64,000 nt of DNA from Paractinoplanes atraurantiacus. GTDB taxonomy: Bacteria; Actinomycetota; Actinomycetes; Mycobacteriales; Micromonosporaceae. Each line of letters starts with the position of its first letter. Position 1 is the first letter of the stretch. Location: contig NZ_OBDY01000041.1 of NCBI RefSeq assembly GCF_900215205.1, positions 1 to 64,000 on the forward strand, in the 5' to 3' direction. Below, piece by piece: positions 52,773 through 60,921 of this stretch. The notes under the pieces were generated by a model that saw only the letters and a program-made list of their open reading frames with translations, was not told the DNA's origin and searched no databases. Made by a program: the position numbers and the translations under genes.

Positions 52773-53439
52773 CCAGCAGGAGACGGCAGTGGGGGGTGAT
52801 CAGGTCGGTGGAGAGGACCGTGAAGCCGGCCGCGGTCAGGTCGGCGCGCAGGGCGGGCACCGGTGTGGTGCGGTAGTACATGACGAACGGGGGGCGCCAC
52901 ACCGCGTTGCGCACGCGCATGGCCACGTCGAAGCCGAGCGTGGCCACGCCGGCGACCGAGGCCACGGGCGGTACGTCGCCGAGCGGGAAGGCGAACAGGC
53001 CGCCGGGGCGCAGCGCCCGGCGCACGCCCTCGAAGACGGCCGGCCTCTCCTCGGGCAGGAAGTGGCCGAGCGCGCCGAAGGTGACCGCGAGGTCGAACTC
53101 GGCCGCGAAGGGCAGCGCCCGGGCGTCGGCCCGCACCAATGTGGACGTGGGGTGGGCCTGGCGGGCCGAGGCGAGCATGCCGGCGCTGAAGTCGACGCCG
53201 GTGACGCGGGCGCAGCCCACCGACTCCAGGACCGACAGGCCGGCCCCGGTGCCGCAGCAGACGTCGAGGCCCGCCTCGAACGGCCCGTCCAGGGCCGCCG
53301 CCGTCGCCTCGAGCACGCCTGCCGGCGTACGGAACGGCGTGTGATCGAATTTCGGGGCCAGGAGGTCGTAGCCGCGCTCGACCGAGGACATCGCCTGGAC
53401 GAACAGTTCGCGGAGCGACGGTCCCTGTGGCGAGAACAT
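52762..53439 (-). CDS. SAM-dependent methyltransferase (Methyltransf_11-like)
   Basis: 225 residues. SAM motif I GLDVCCGTGAGLSVL, VTGVDFSAGMLASA, post-I RADARALPF, motif II LAVTFGALGHF and RALRPGGLFAFPL. It resembles small-molecule methyltransferases. The start is the ATG at 53439. It precedes no obvious pathway genes; the next gene upstream lies 13 bases away on the same strand. Confidence 0.9.
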   Translation of the reverse strand: MFSPQGPSLRELFVQAMSSVERGYDLLAPKFDHTPFRTPAGVLEATAAALDGPFEAGLDVCCGTGAGLSVLESVGCARVTGVDFSAGMLASARQAHPTSTLVRADARALPFAAEFDLAVTFGALGHFLPEERPAVFEGVRRALRPGGLFAFPLGDVPPVASVAGVATLGFDVAMRVRNAVWRPPFVMYYRTTPVPALRADLTAAGFTVLSTDLITPHCRLLLATA

Positions 53440-53452
53440 CGCCCGAGCCTAC

Positions 53453-53836
53453 CTAGCGGCCGAGCACCAGGCGCAGCAACGTCTCGCCGTCGGGCGCGTA
53501 CTGGGCGCGCATCACGAAATACGGGAACGGCCACTCGTCCTCGGCGCCGCCGGCGATCGGGCGCCCGAGGGCGGCCCACAGCTTGCTGCGGCGGCCGATC
53601 GTCCCGCCGCGGCCCGGGATCATCCCGGAGAACGGCTTGAAGCCGTAGTCGCCGGAGAAGTGCAGCACGACGGTCGTGACCCGGTCGAAGTCGTCGACCA
53701 GCACCTCGACTCCGGACTCGCGCGACTCGTACACGCGTGCACCCGGGCGGGCCGTCAGGCCGTACTCCCGGCTGGTTGTCAGCGCACGGCCCTCGAGCAG
53801 GTTCTGGCCGAGCAGTTGCGTCAGGTCACCCTGCAT
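53453..53836 (-). CDS. Hypothetical protein
   Basis: 127 residues, not recognised. It has a beta-rich look (ARVYESRESGVEVLVDDFDRVTTVVLHF), then YGFKPFSGMIPGRGG and FPYFVMRAQYAPDGETLLRLVLG. An AAGGAGG-type site (GAGAAGGAGGCT) precedes the ATG, so it is probably translated well. It lies immediately downstream of the reversed PHO-box-like repeats. Confidence 0.65.
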   Translation of the reverse strand: MQGDLTQLLGQNLLEGRALTTSREYGLTARPGARVYESRESGVEVLVDDFDRVTTVVLHFSGDYGFKPFSGMIPGRGGTIGRRSKLWAALGRPIAGGAEDEWPFPYFVMRAQYAPDGETLLRLVLGR

Positions 53837-53870
53837 CGCGAGCCTCCTTCTCGGCGCGAAGAGTAAGCGT

Positions 53871-53908
53871 GACCTTCTAACTCTCAGTGAACCCCGGGTT
53901 AACGCGCC
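53871..53908. promoter_or_regulatory. PHO-box-like direct repeats, readable on both strands
   Basis: + strand: GTGAACCCCGG (53887-53897) and GTTAACGCGCC (53898-53908). - strand: GTTAACCCGGG, GTTCACTGAGA and GTTAGAAGGTC in a row (53903 down to 53871). All are 11 bases long and begin like GTTCACC, the PhoP repeat unit in actinomycetes. It lies between a divergent hypothetical gene and the secreted phosphodiesterase gene, which is a typical PhoP target class. Confidence 0.55.
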
Positions 53909-54031
53909 GCCCTTTTCGTGCAGTTTCCGTGATCGCTACGTCACTGTTCCCTATATGTCGATCGCGTCGCTTCGACTCTGCGAGGGACCAGCCGGCGACG
54001 GTCGCCGGCGCCGAGTCCCGTGGAGGACCCC

Positions 54032-55132
54032 GTGCCCGACCGACGTCAGGTGCTGCGCATGAGCGCGGTCGCCGCCGCGGCTCCCGCGCTCACCGGAGCC
54101 GCCGCCACCGTCGCCACCCCGGCGCAGGCGCACGGCCGTACGAAAACCGAGGTCTTCGGACATCGAGGCGCGTCCGGCTACCGGCCGGAGCACACGCTCG
54201 CGTCGTACGAGCTCGCGGCCCGGATGGGCGCCGACTACATCGAGCCCGACCTGGTCTCGACGAAGGACCACGTGCTGGTCTGCCGCCACGAGCCCGAGAT
54301 CAGCGGCACCACCGACGTGGCGTCACGCCCCGAGTTCGCCGACCGCAAGCGGACCGTGATCCTCGACGGCGTCAGCGTCACCGGCTGGTGGACGAACGAC
54401 TTCACGCTGGCCGAGCTGAAGACGCTGCGCGCCATCGAGCGTCTCCCCGCCGTTCGCCAGGAGAACACGCTCTACGACAAGCTCTTCGAGGTGCCGACCT
54501 TCACCGAGGTGCTGGAGCTGCGCGCGAGGCTCTCCAAGGAGCTCGGCCGCGACATCGGCGTCATCCCGGAGACCAAGCACCCCACGTACTTCCGCCGGCT
54601 CGGCCTCGACCTCGAGACGCCGCTGGTGCGCGCGCTCGACCGGGCCCGCCTCAACAAGCGCGGCGCCAAGGTGTGGATCCAGTCGTTCGAGGCGGTAAAC
54701 CTCAAGGACCTCAACACCAAGTACCGGGTGCAGGTGAACCTGGTCTTCCTCACCTCCGCCTCGGGTTCGCCGTTCAACGACACTAAGACGTACGCCCAAT
54801 ATCTGACCCCGGCCGGCCTCAAGGAGCTCTCGTCCTTCGTGGACGGGATCGGCCCCGACAAGAGCCAGGTCATCCCGCGCAACGCCGACGGCACGCTCGG
54901 CACCCCGTCGACCCTGGTCAAGGACGCTCACGCGGCCGGCCTCAAGGTCATCCCATACACGTTCCGGGCCGAGAACCAGTTCCTCCCGGCGGATTACCGC
55001 GTCGGCACCGACCCGAACGCCTACGGCCGGGCCATCGACGAGCAGATCACGTTCCTCAAGACCGGCATCGACGGCCTGTTCACCGACCAGCCGGACATCG
55101 GCGTGCTGTCGCGCACGCTCGCTTTCGACTGA
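54032..55132 (+). CDS. Secreted glycerophosphodiester phosphodiesterase
   Basis: 366 residues. Twin-arginine signal (DRRQVLRMSAVAAAAPALTG with cleavage near AQA). The TIM-barrel GDPD motifs are complete: FGHRGASGYRPEHTLASY, EPDLVSTKDHVLVCRHE with metal Glu and Asp, EVPTFTEVLE, ETKHP and GIDGLFTDQPD. It releases glycerol-3-phosphate from lipid or teichoic head groups outside the cell, a phosphate-scavenging function. GGAGG five bases before the GTG at 54032 decides the start over one at 54020. PHO-like repeats upstream fit induction by phosphate limitation. Confidence 0.93.
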   Translation: MPDRRQVLRMSAVAAAAPALTGAAATVATPAQAHGRTKTEVFGHRGASGYRPEHTLASYELAARMGADYIEPDLVSTKDHVLVCRHEPEISGTTDVASRPEFADRKRTVILDGVSVTGWWTNDFTLAELKTLRAIERLPAVRQENTLYDKLFEVPTFTEVLELRARLSKELGRDIGVIPETKHPTYFRRLGLDLETPLVRALDRARLNKRGAKVWIQSFEAVNLKDLNTKYRVQVNLVFLTSASGSPFNDTKTYAQYLTPAGLKELSSFVDGIGPDKSQVIPRNADGTLGTPSTLVKDAHAAGLKVIPYTFRAENQFLPADYRVGTDPNAYGRAIDEQITFLKTGIDGLFTDQPDIGVLSRTLAFD

Positions 55133-55141
55133 GTGTTCCCC

Positions 55142-55167
55142 GGCCGGCGCTCAGGTGAGCGCCGGCC
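55142..55167. terminator. Bidirectional terminator between GDPD and TetR genes
   Basis: GGCCGGCGCTCA (55142-55153) pairs perfectly with TGAGCGCCGGCC (55156-55167) around GG, a 12-bp stem. The convergent TetR stop codon lies in its left arm, so it serves both genes. Confidence 0.75.
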
Positions 55168-55774
55168 CTATCACCTCGAAGGCCCGCGCGGTCAGCTCCA
55201 GCGGATCGGCCGTGCCGTCGCTCTCGGCCCACCGGCGCAGCACGTCCTCCAGCGCGGTCAGCGCGATCCCCACCGCCAGCCCCGGGTACATGTCGGTCGC
55301 CCTGTCCCGGCCGAGCCGCGCCGCGAGCACCTCGGCCATGTCGTCGCGCCACCCGGCCTGACGCTCCAGGGATCGTGCGTACAGTGCGGGGGTGCGTAGC
55401 ACCAGCCGTACGACCGGAAGCGCCTTGCCTGTGTTGTCCTTGCAGTCGAGCACGGCCACTTCCACCGCACGCCGCAACGCGACCGCGGTCGGCTCGTCCG
55501 CGGGACGGCCGGCCAGCTCGGCCCGCATCTGGTCGCCGAGGGTCTCGAGCATCTCGATGACCACGTCCTCCTTCGAGGCGTAGTAGCGGAAGAACGTCCG
55601 CCGCGAGACCCCGGCCGCCGCCACGATCTCGTCCACCGTGACCGTGTCGAACCCCCGGGCCGCCATCAGTTGCAGCGCCGCCACCTTCAGCTCGTCGCTC
55701 ACGACCTGCCGCTTGCGCTGGGCGATCGTCAGCCCACGCTCCTCGTCCACACGCTGAAGCGTAGGCCATGCCAT
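55151..55774 (-). CDS. TetR-family regulator (next to SDR gene)
   Basis: 207 residues. N-terminal HTH: LKVAALQLMAARGFDTVTVDEIVAAAGVSRRTFFRYYASKED (key part RRTFFRYYASKED), followed by a helical ligand domain. ATG at 55774. It is divergent from an SDR gene with only 38 bases between the starts, so it almost certainly represses that gene and itself. Confidence 0.92.
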   Translation of the reverse strand: MAWPTLQRVDEERGLTIAQRKRQVVSDELKVAALQLMAARGFDTVTVDEIVAAAGVSRRTFFRYYASKEDVVIEMLETLGDQMRAELAGRPADEPTAVALRRAVEVAVLDCKDNTGKALPVVRLVLRTPALYARSLERQAGWRDDMAEVLAARLGRDRATDMYPGLAVGIALTALEDVLRRWAESDGTADPLELTARAFEVIGPALT

Positions 55775-55812
55775 TGTTGACACTCAGTGCCACTGGTGGC
55801 AACGTGGGACAC
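55775..55812. promoter_or_regulatory. TetR operator and promoter in a 38-bp divergent gap
   Basis: TGCCAC, TG, GTGGCA (55788-55801) form a palindrome, and CACT-C-AGTG (about 55781-55789) a smaller one beside it. TTGACA (55777-55782) is a perfect -35 box; 17 bases later CAACGT is a weak -10, which would start transcription at or next to the SDR start codon, giving a leaderless message. Confidence 0.6.
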
Positions 55813-56694
55813 ATGCGGTATCTCATCACCGGAGCCTCCAGCGGCCTGGGCCTGGCCGTCACCCACGCCCTCACCGCGGGCGGCCACCACGTCATCCTGG
55901 CCGTCCGCGACGAGCGCAAAGCCCGCGACGCCACCGCCGGCCTGTCCGGAGTGGACATCCGCCACGTCGACCTGGCCGATCTCGAATCGGTCCGCGACTT
56001 CGCTCTCCCCGACGAGGTCGACGTCCTCATCAACAACGCCGGCGTCATGGCGCCGGCCCGCACCGGCAGCGCGCAGGGGCACGAGCTCCAGTTCGCGGTC
56101 AACCACCTGGCCCACTTCGCCCTGACCGGCCTGCTGCTCGGCCGCCTGACCACCCGCGTCGTCACCGTGACATCGGTGCTGGCCAAGAAGGGCCGCCTCA
56201 ACTTCGACGACCTGCGGGCCGGGAGCCCGTCCGCGCTGTACAACCAGTCGAAGCTGGCCAACGCGGTCTTCGGCCTGGAACTGCACCGCCGCCTCACTGA
56301 CGCCGGCTCGCGCGTACAAAGCGTGCTGGCCCATCCGGGCTATGCCGTGACCGGCCTGCAGGCGGGCATGCGGCCGAGCCTGAGCCGCCTGTTCCTCACC
56401 AAGATCGGCAACCCGCTGCTGGCGGTACCGGCCGACCGCGGCGCCCGCCCGATCCTGCACGCCGCCACCGAACCGTCCGTCACCGGCGGCCAGCTGATCG
56501 GCCCGGGCGGCCCGGGCGAGATGCGCGGCGCGCCGAAGGTGCTGACCCCGCCCGCGGCCGCCACCGACCCCGAGACCGGGCAGCGCCTGTGGGAACTCTC
56601 TGAGAAGCTGACCGGGGTCCACTACCCCGGCGAAAGGGAGAACCATGAGAGTGCTGCTCACCTCGTCCGGCATCACGAACGACAGCATCCGTGA
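55813..56694 (+). CDS. Short-chain dehydrogenase/reductase
   Basis: 293 residues. NAD(P) motif TGASSGLGLAV, NNAGVMAP, the catalytic Ser/Tyr/Lys order with VTSVLAKKG and YNQSKLANA, HPGYAVTGLQ. It belongs with the retinol-dehydrogenase/WW-domain-oxidoreductase-like SDRs that reduce or oxidise alcohols. ATG at 55813. The end overlaps the peptidase E start by 50 bases, longer than usual for coupling. Confidence 0.92.
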   Translation: MRYLITGASSGLGLAVTHALTAGGHHVILAVRDERKARDATAGLSGVDIRHVDLADLESVRDFALPDEVDVLINNAGVMAPARTGSAQGHELQFAVNHLAHFALTGLLLGRLTTRVVTVTSVLAKKGRLNFDDLRAGSPSALYNQSKLANAVFGLELHRRLTDAGSRVQSVLAHPGYAVTGLQAGMRPSLSRLFLTKIGNPLLAVPADRGARPILHAATEPSVTGGQLIGPGGPGEMRGAPKVLTPPAAATDPETGQRLWELSEKLTGVHYPGERENHESAAHLVRHHERQHP

Positions 56695-57376
56695 GGCGCT
56701 GACCGGGCTGCTGGGCAAGCCGATCGCTGAGGCGAGCGCGCTGTTCATCCCGACCGCCCTGCTGCCGTTCCCGGGCGGACCCCAGATGGTGTGGAAGGCG
56801 ATCCACGGCCCGCTGGGCGACCTGGGGTGGAAATCGCTGGGCCTGCTGGAGCTCACGGCGCTGCCGAGCATTGAGGAGACGGCCTGGGTGCCGGCCGTCC
56901 GCGAGGCCGACGTGCTGCTGGCGTACGGCGGGGACCCGCTCTTCCTGGCCGACTGGATGCGGCGCTCCGGGCTGGCCGCCCTTCTGCCGCAGCTGCGCCC
57001 CGAGGCGGTGTACGTCGGGGTGAGCGCCGGAAGCATCGCGGCCACCACGACGTTCGCCGAGACCTACACCGATCCGCCCCGCCCCCTCGACGGCACACCG
57101 GTCGTCTTCGACGGCGGCGTGGCCCGAACCCTGGTCACGGGCGAGGGCGTGGGCCTCGTCGACTTCGCGGTGATCCCCCACCTGGAGAACCCGAACCACC
57201 CCGACGCCACCCTCGCCAACGCCGAGACCTGGGCATCCCACATCGCCGCCCCCACTTACGCCATCGACGACGACACCGCCATCACCGTCACCGACGGCGT
57301 CGTCCGGGTCGTCTCCGAGGGCCAGTGGAAGCTGTTCCAGCCGATAGATCGAGGACAGGATCCGGAGTGCTCCTGA
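56645..57376 (+). CDS. pepE: Peptidase E (S51 family)
   Basis: 243 residues. S51 peptidases cleave Asp-Xaa dipeptides. LLTSSGITN at the start, YGGDPLFLADW, the nucleophile motif VGVSAGSIA (Ser near 128) and LVDFAVIPHLENPNHPDA are present. Co-transcribed with the SDR gene, which it overlaps. Some members of the family are cyanophycinase-like, but the length points to PepE. Confidence 0.88.
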   Translation: MRVLLTSSGITNDSIREALTGLLGKPIAEASALFIPTALLPFPGGPQMVWKAIHGPLGDLGWKSLGLLELTALPSIEETAWVPAVREADVLLAYGGDPLFLADWMRRSGLAALLPQLRPEAVYVGVSAGSIAATTTFAETYTDPPRPLDGTPVVFDGGVARTLVTGEGVGLVDFAVIPHLENPNHPDATLANAETWASHIAAPTYAIDDDTAITVTDGVVRVVSEGQWKLFQPIDRGQDPECS

Positions 57377-57881
57377 GAGCCCTGTCGCTGCTCGAAGACA
57401 AAAAAGAAGCGGCGGGCGCACCCGCTGTCGCGGGCCCGTGCCGAGCGCCTCCTGGCCGGCCGCTCTGGACAATCGCCGCCCGGCCGTCTCCAAGCTCCCG
57501 AAGGCGCCGCCGCCTGCCTCGCGGCGCAGGAGGATGGCACCGGCGGTCCGAACACCATCTCCTTGTCCAGGTGGTCGGGCCGCCGTCGGTCCAGAAGGTG
57601 ATTTGGTGGTCGTCCGTTGAGCAAAGCGACGATCGCAGTCAGGAAAGCCACCGTCGCGCGGGCTCAGGGCTCGGTGTGAGGCGGCAGGGGCGAGGCGCTG
57701 ACTACGACTCAAGATCGCGCACCGGCCAGCGCCGCCGAGGATGGCGCCCGGCTGACTTCAGTCCTGCGCAAACTCAGCGGCGGATGTGCGCGCTGGCTGG
57801 TCAGGTGGTGCCGTCTGGCTTATTCGGCTGGCCACGGTTTGCCATCGACTTCAGTCAGGACTTGCTCGTCTAAGATGCGGA
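57377..57881. other. Gene-poor region, possibly decayed
   Basis: No credible complete gene. The codon bias of neighbours is lost; short segments such as RLTSVLRKLSGGCARWL on the + strand look like coding remnants but do not identify a family. A minor hairpin (GCGGG/CCCGC) lies near 57412-57425, a possible terminator for pepE. Confidence 0.5.
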
Positions 57882-58655
57882 ATGCCGTTCACCCCGGTCC
57901 ATCCGGCCGCAGTACTTCCCGTCGTGCGCCGTGGGCTGGCGGGCTCCGCCCTCGTGATCGGCGCCATCACTCCGGATCTCCTGATGGTGTCGCCCTTTGC
58001 GGCGCCGGTCCATTTCGCGCACACGCCGCTGGGCCTGGTGACCCTGGACCTGGTTCTCGGCACCGTCGTTTTCGTACTGTGGCAAGTGCTGTTCGCTCCG
58101 GCTGCCATCGCCCTGTCACCACGCCCGCTGTCCGCCCGCTTACCAGCCGACGTTCCGAAAGGGATCGCGCTCCACTTCACCCGCAAGGATCGTGGCGTTC
58201 GCGTCCTCATAGCCGTCCTGATCGGCGCGGCGACCCATCTGGCCTGGGACGGCATCACCCACGACTGGATGTGGGGTCCCAGGTACGTTCCCTGGTTGGC
58301 GTCTCGCCACGGCTCGCTGATGGGCTGGCAATGGATGCAACACATCAGCGACACCGCCGGAACGGCGATCGTCATCGGGTGGGTCGTCGCCTGGTGGCGC
58401 CGTGCGCCCGTGCGCGCCCGAGGCGACGTTCTACCCTTGCGGATCCGCCTGCTCGCGTGGTCGGCGATCCTCGGCCCGGCAGCCACCGGCTTCCTGCACG
58501 GCCTGCTCACCGGATCTCTGTACCTGGCATTCTCCCGAGGCGCCGCGCTGGGCACCGTCGGCCTCGTCGCCGTCGTCACGATCTGGCGCCCGCACAAGCG
58601 GCGAATAACCACAGCCGGCATGACCAGCATGGGCTCACCGGCAGATCACCCATAG
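57882..58655 (+). CDS. DUF4184 membrane protein
   Basis: 257 residues. It opens with the family signature MPFTPVHPAAVLPVVRRGLAG and then ALVIGAITPDLLM, followed by about five membrane helices and THLAWDGITHDWMWGP. His and Asp residues near membrane ends recall phospholipase-C/zinc hydrolase-like integral proteins, but the function of DUF4184 is unknown. ATG at 57882 gives the canonical start. Confidence 0.88.
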   Translation: MPFTPVHPAAVLPVVRRGLAGSALVIGAITPDLLMVSPFAAPVHFAHTPLGLVTLDLVLGTVVFVLWQVLFAPAAIALSPRPLSARLPADVPKGIALHFTRKDRGVRVLIAVLIGAATHLAWDGITHDWMWGPRYVPWLASRHGSLMGWQWMQHISDTAGTAIVIGWVVAWWRRAPVRARGDVLPLRIRLLAWSAILGPAATGFLHGLLTGSLYLAFSRGAALGTVGLVAVVTIWRPHKRRITTAGMTSMGSPADHP

Positions 58656-59016
58656 TCAACAAACTTCGCCGAAACTCCCAGCACACCGGCGCGGCCGTCG
58701 ATCTCCACCAAGTCCGCACCGTCGCAACAGCGTCACCGGCGCCGCCACACCGTCAGGCGGCACGCACGGCGACCACGAGGTGGGGCTGCGCGAGGGCAGC
58801 GATCCAGCGCGCGCTCTTCGGCAGATCCGGACGTCTCCACACGAAGACATCACTCTTGTAGTCGATCCCTGGATGTGTCAGCGTCGGCTGAGCCGCCAAC
58901 ACGTTCACCGAGCTGAGGGTTGGCCTGGACGACGGCACCCAGGGCGACGATCTGGTCCTGAAGGTGAACCGAGATGCTGACGGCCCGCTGACGGCAAGGC
59001 GGCGGATGCCGGCGCC
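58656..59016. other. Gene-poor region
   Basis: Nothing certain. A minus-strand frame of about 60 codons (58753-58938) has plausible residues (PGIDYKSDVFVWRRPDLP) but no ribosome site. On the + strand the stretch near 58900-58980 (GLDDGTQGDDLVLKVNRDAD) reads like part of a protein without a start. Both may be relics. Confidence 0.4.
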
Positions 59017-59307
59017 TCAGGGGCCCTCGATGTGGCTGCCGCGGGCCCGGGTCTTGTCGGCCTGGTGGCCGAGCCAGGCGTTCAGGGCCAGCACGGTGCC
59101 GCCGCAGATCAGCAGGACGATGACGAGGATGCCCAGGATCCAGCGCCAGATCGCGAGGCGGCTCTCCCTCGGCGTGTCGGTGCCGGTGCCCTCGAAGGGC
59201 CAGGATGAGTCGTCCTCCGGGTCGTCGTCCACGAAGCGGACGGTACCCAACGTCCGTACGGCAATCGGGTCTTTATGGCGAAAGGTAACTCCGGAGAGAT
59301 AGCGCAC
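59017..59307 (-). CDS. Small single-span membrane protein
   Basis: 96 residues. An acidic N-terminal part (FVDDDPEDDSSWPFEG) is followed by a membrane helix (WILGILVIVLLICGGTVLAL) and a short tail. Such proteins are common in actinobacteria with no known role. The start overlaps the opposite-strand small multidrug gene if both upstream starts are used; a GTG within (residue 17) would avoid this. Confidence 0.6.
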   Translation of the reverse strand: MRYLSGVTFRHKDPIAVRTLGTVRFVDDDPEDDSSWPFEGTGTDTPRESRLAIWRWILGILVIVLLICGGTVLALNAWLGHQADKTRARGSHIEGP

Positions 59308-59574
59308 ATTGCCGTCGGGCTGGGGGTTTGCGACTCTTCAGGGGTGAGCCCGGCGGTCGTGTTCGGGGTGGCCATTCTCGCCGGCATGGGTGGGCTCGCC
59401 TTCGCCATGCGTGATCTGCCGGTCGGCACTGCTTACGCGGTGTGGGTGGGTATCGGCGCGGTGCTGACCGTGGTCTACGCGATGGTCACCGGGGCTGAGG
59501 CGGTTTCCGTGGTGAAGGTTCTGCTGCTGGCCGGCATCATCGGCTGCGTGGCCGGGCTGAAGTTCCTGCACTGA
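59275..59574 (+). CDS. N-terminally truncated SMR-family transporter
   Basis: 99 residues by this start, about 77 from GTG 59344. It has SMR helices two to four: VVFGVAILAGMGGLAFAMRDLP, VGTAYAVWVGIGAVLTVVYA and VVKVLLLAGIIGCVAGLKFL (given in pieces). The first helix, holding the Glu14 on which drug/proton exchange depends, is missing and its place holds unrelated residues. It is therefore either a relic or a partner for a full-length SMR encoded elsewhere. Confidence 0.7.
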   Translation: MAKGNSGEIAHIAVGLGVCDSSGVSPAVVFGVAILAGMGGLAFAMRDLPVGTAYAVWVGIGAVLTVVYAMVTGAEAVSVVKVLLLAGIIGCVAGLKFLH

Positions 59575-60165
59575 CGGTCAGGGTTCCCGCCTCGGTGTCG
59601 AGCGTCGCCGGCGTGCCCAGCGGCATGCACACCTGGGCGTCGAGATGGCCGAAGGGCAGACCTTCCAGCACGGGTACGCCGAGAGCGCCGAGCCACGACC
59701 GCAGGACGCCGACCACCCGCGGCTCCTCTCCGGTCAGGTCACCGATCGCCACCCCGCGGATGTCGTATCGGCTCAGCAGGGGAAGCACCTGCTCGCAGCC
59801 GGGCTGGTGTGTGCCCTCGAGGCACAGGATCGCCCCGTCCAGCGTGGGCAGCCCGGCGCCGGCCGTGCCGGCCACGGCGCCGACCCAGCCGCCGACCAAC
59901 CGCCCGGTCGCCACAGCGGGCGCCGTGACCCGGGCCGGCGCGGGGCCGGCGTGCAGCACCGCCGGCTCATCGGTGAACAGCAACTCCCGGCCATCTCGCC
60001 GTGGCGGTCGTCGGCGTGCCGGCCGAAGTCGACCTCGAGCTCCCACGCGCCGACGTGTTCCGCCGCCCACGGCCGCCAGCCCTCCGCCGCGGGATAGCCG
60101 GCCGGCGACACCATCCGTACTTTGTTTCCGGCCTTGAGCCGCGGCCACCTCAACGATTCCCCCAT
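59537..60165 (-). pseudogene. Disrupted LD-carboxypeptidase (S66)
   Basis: The ATG at 60165 begins MGESLRWPRLKAGNKVRMVSPAG, a good S66 start, and reads on to FGRHADDRHGEMAG. The next recognisable part, LLFTDEPAVLHAGPAPARVTAPAV, lies in another frame and continues through the Glu (ILCLEGTHQPG) and His (LPFGHLDAQVCMPLG) regions. The middle, with the Ser nucleophile (GYSDxT) and GGDD-type loop, about 100 residues, is gone. Deletion and frameshift make it non-functional. Its 3' end overlaps the short SMR gene. Confidence 0.75.
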
Positions 60166-60252
60166 GAAACCGATTGTGCGCCCGCTGACCGTTGCCGATG
60201 CCGAGCAGGACGGGCGCGCGGTGACCTGCCGGATTCTCCTAAGCTGACGCGC

Positions 60253-60921
60253 GTGACCGAGACGACGGTGGCCGAGGTGCTGGCCGAGCTGAAGGCGCTG
60301 GACGATCCGAAGATGCGGGCCGTGAACGAGCGGCACGGTGACGATCACGGGGTCAACCTCACCAAGCTGCGCGCGATCGCGAAAAGGCTCAAGACGCAGC
60401 AGGATCTGGCGCGTGAGCTGTGGGCGACCGACGACACCGCGGCGCGGCTCGTCGCTTTGCTGATCTGCCGGCCCAAGGCGTTCGAGCGCGACGAGCTCGA
60501 CACCATGCTGCGTGGGGCCCGGGCCGCCAAGGTGCACGACTGGCTGGTCAACTACGTGGTCAAGAAGAGTGTGTACGCCGAGGAGCTGCGTGTCGCCTGG
60601 GTGGCCGACCCGGACCCGGTGGTCGCGAGCGCCGGCTGGGCGCTGACCACCGAGCGGGTGGCCAAGAAGCCCGAGGGGCTCGACCTGGCGGCCCTGCTCG
60701 ACGTCATCGAGGCCGAGATGAAGGACGCCCCGGAGCGTCTCCAGTGGGCGATGAATCACTGCCTGGCCCAGATCGGCATCTCGCACGAGCGGCATCGCGC
60801 CCGGGCCCTCGAGATCGGTGAGCGTCTCGAAGTGCTCAAGGACTATCCGACGCCGCCGAACTGCACGTCGCCGTACGCACCGATCTGGATCACCGAAATG
60901 GTGCGCCGAACGAATTCTTAA
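60253..60921 (+). CDS. DNA alkylation repair protein (AlkD-like)
   Basis: 222 residues, HEAT-like helical repeats. RAVNERHGDDHGVNLTKLRAIAKRL is the N-terminal region of the AlkD/YhaJ-type family; HDWLVNYVVKKS and GWALTTERVAKKPEG follow, then MNHCLAQIGI. Family members bind alkylated bases; residues used for catalysis in the Bacillus AlkD cannot be placed with certainty here. GTG at 60253. Tail overlaps the TetR gene. Confidence 0.82.
   Translation: MTETTVAEVLAELKALDDPKMRAVNERHGDDHGVNLTKLRAIAKRLKTQQDLARELWATDDTAARLVALLICRPKAFERDELDTMLRGARAAKVHDWLVNYVVKKSVYAEELRVAWVADPDPVVASAGWALTTERVAKKPEGLDLAALLDVIEAEMKDAPERLQWAMNHCLAQIGISHERHRARALEIGERLEVLKDYPTPPNCTSPYAPIWITEMVRRTNS

Noticed and set aside
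58753-58938. A short minus-strand gene ending HLVVAVRAA
   Set aside because: Residues look protein-like but there is no start signal and no family; listed only as a possible relic in the gap entry.
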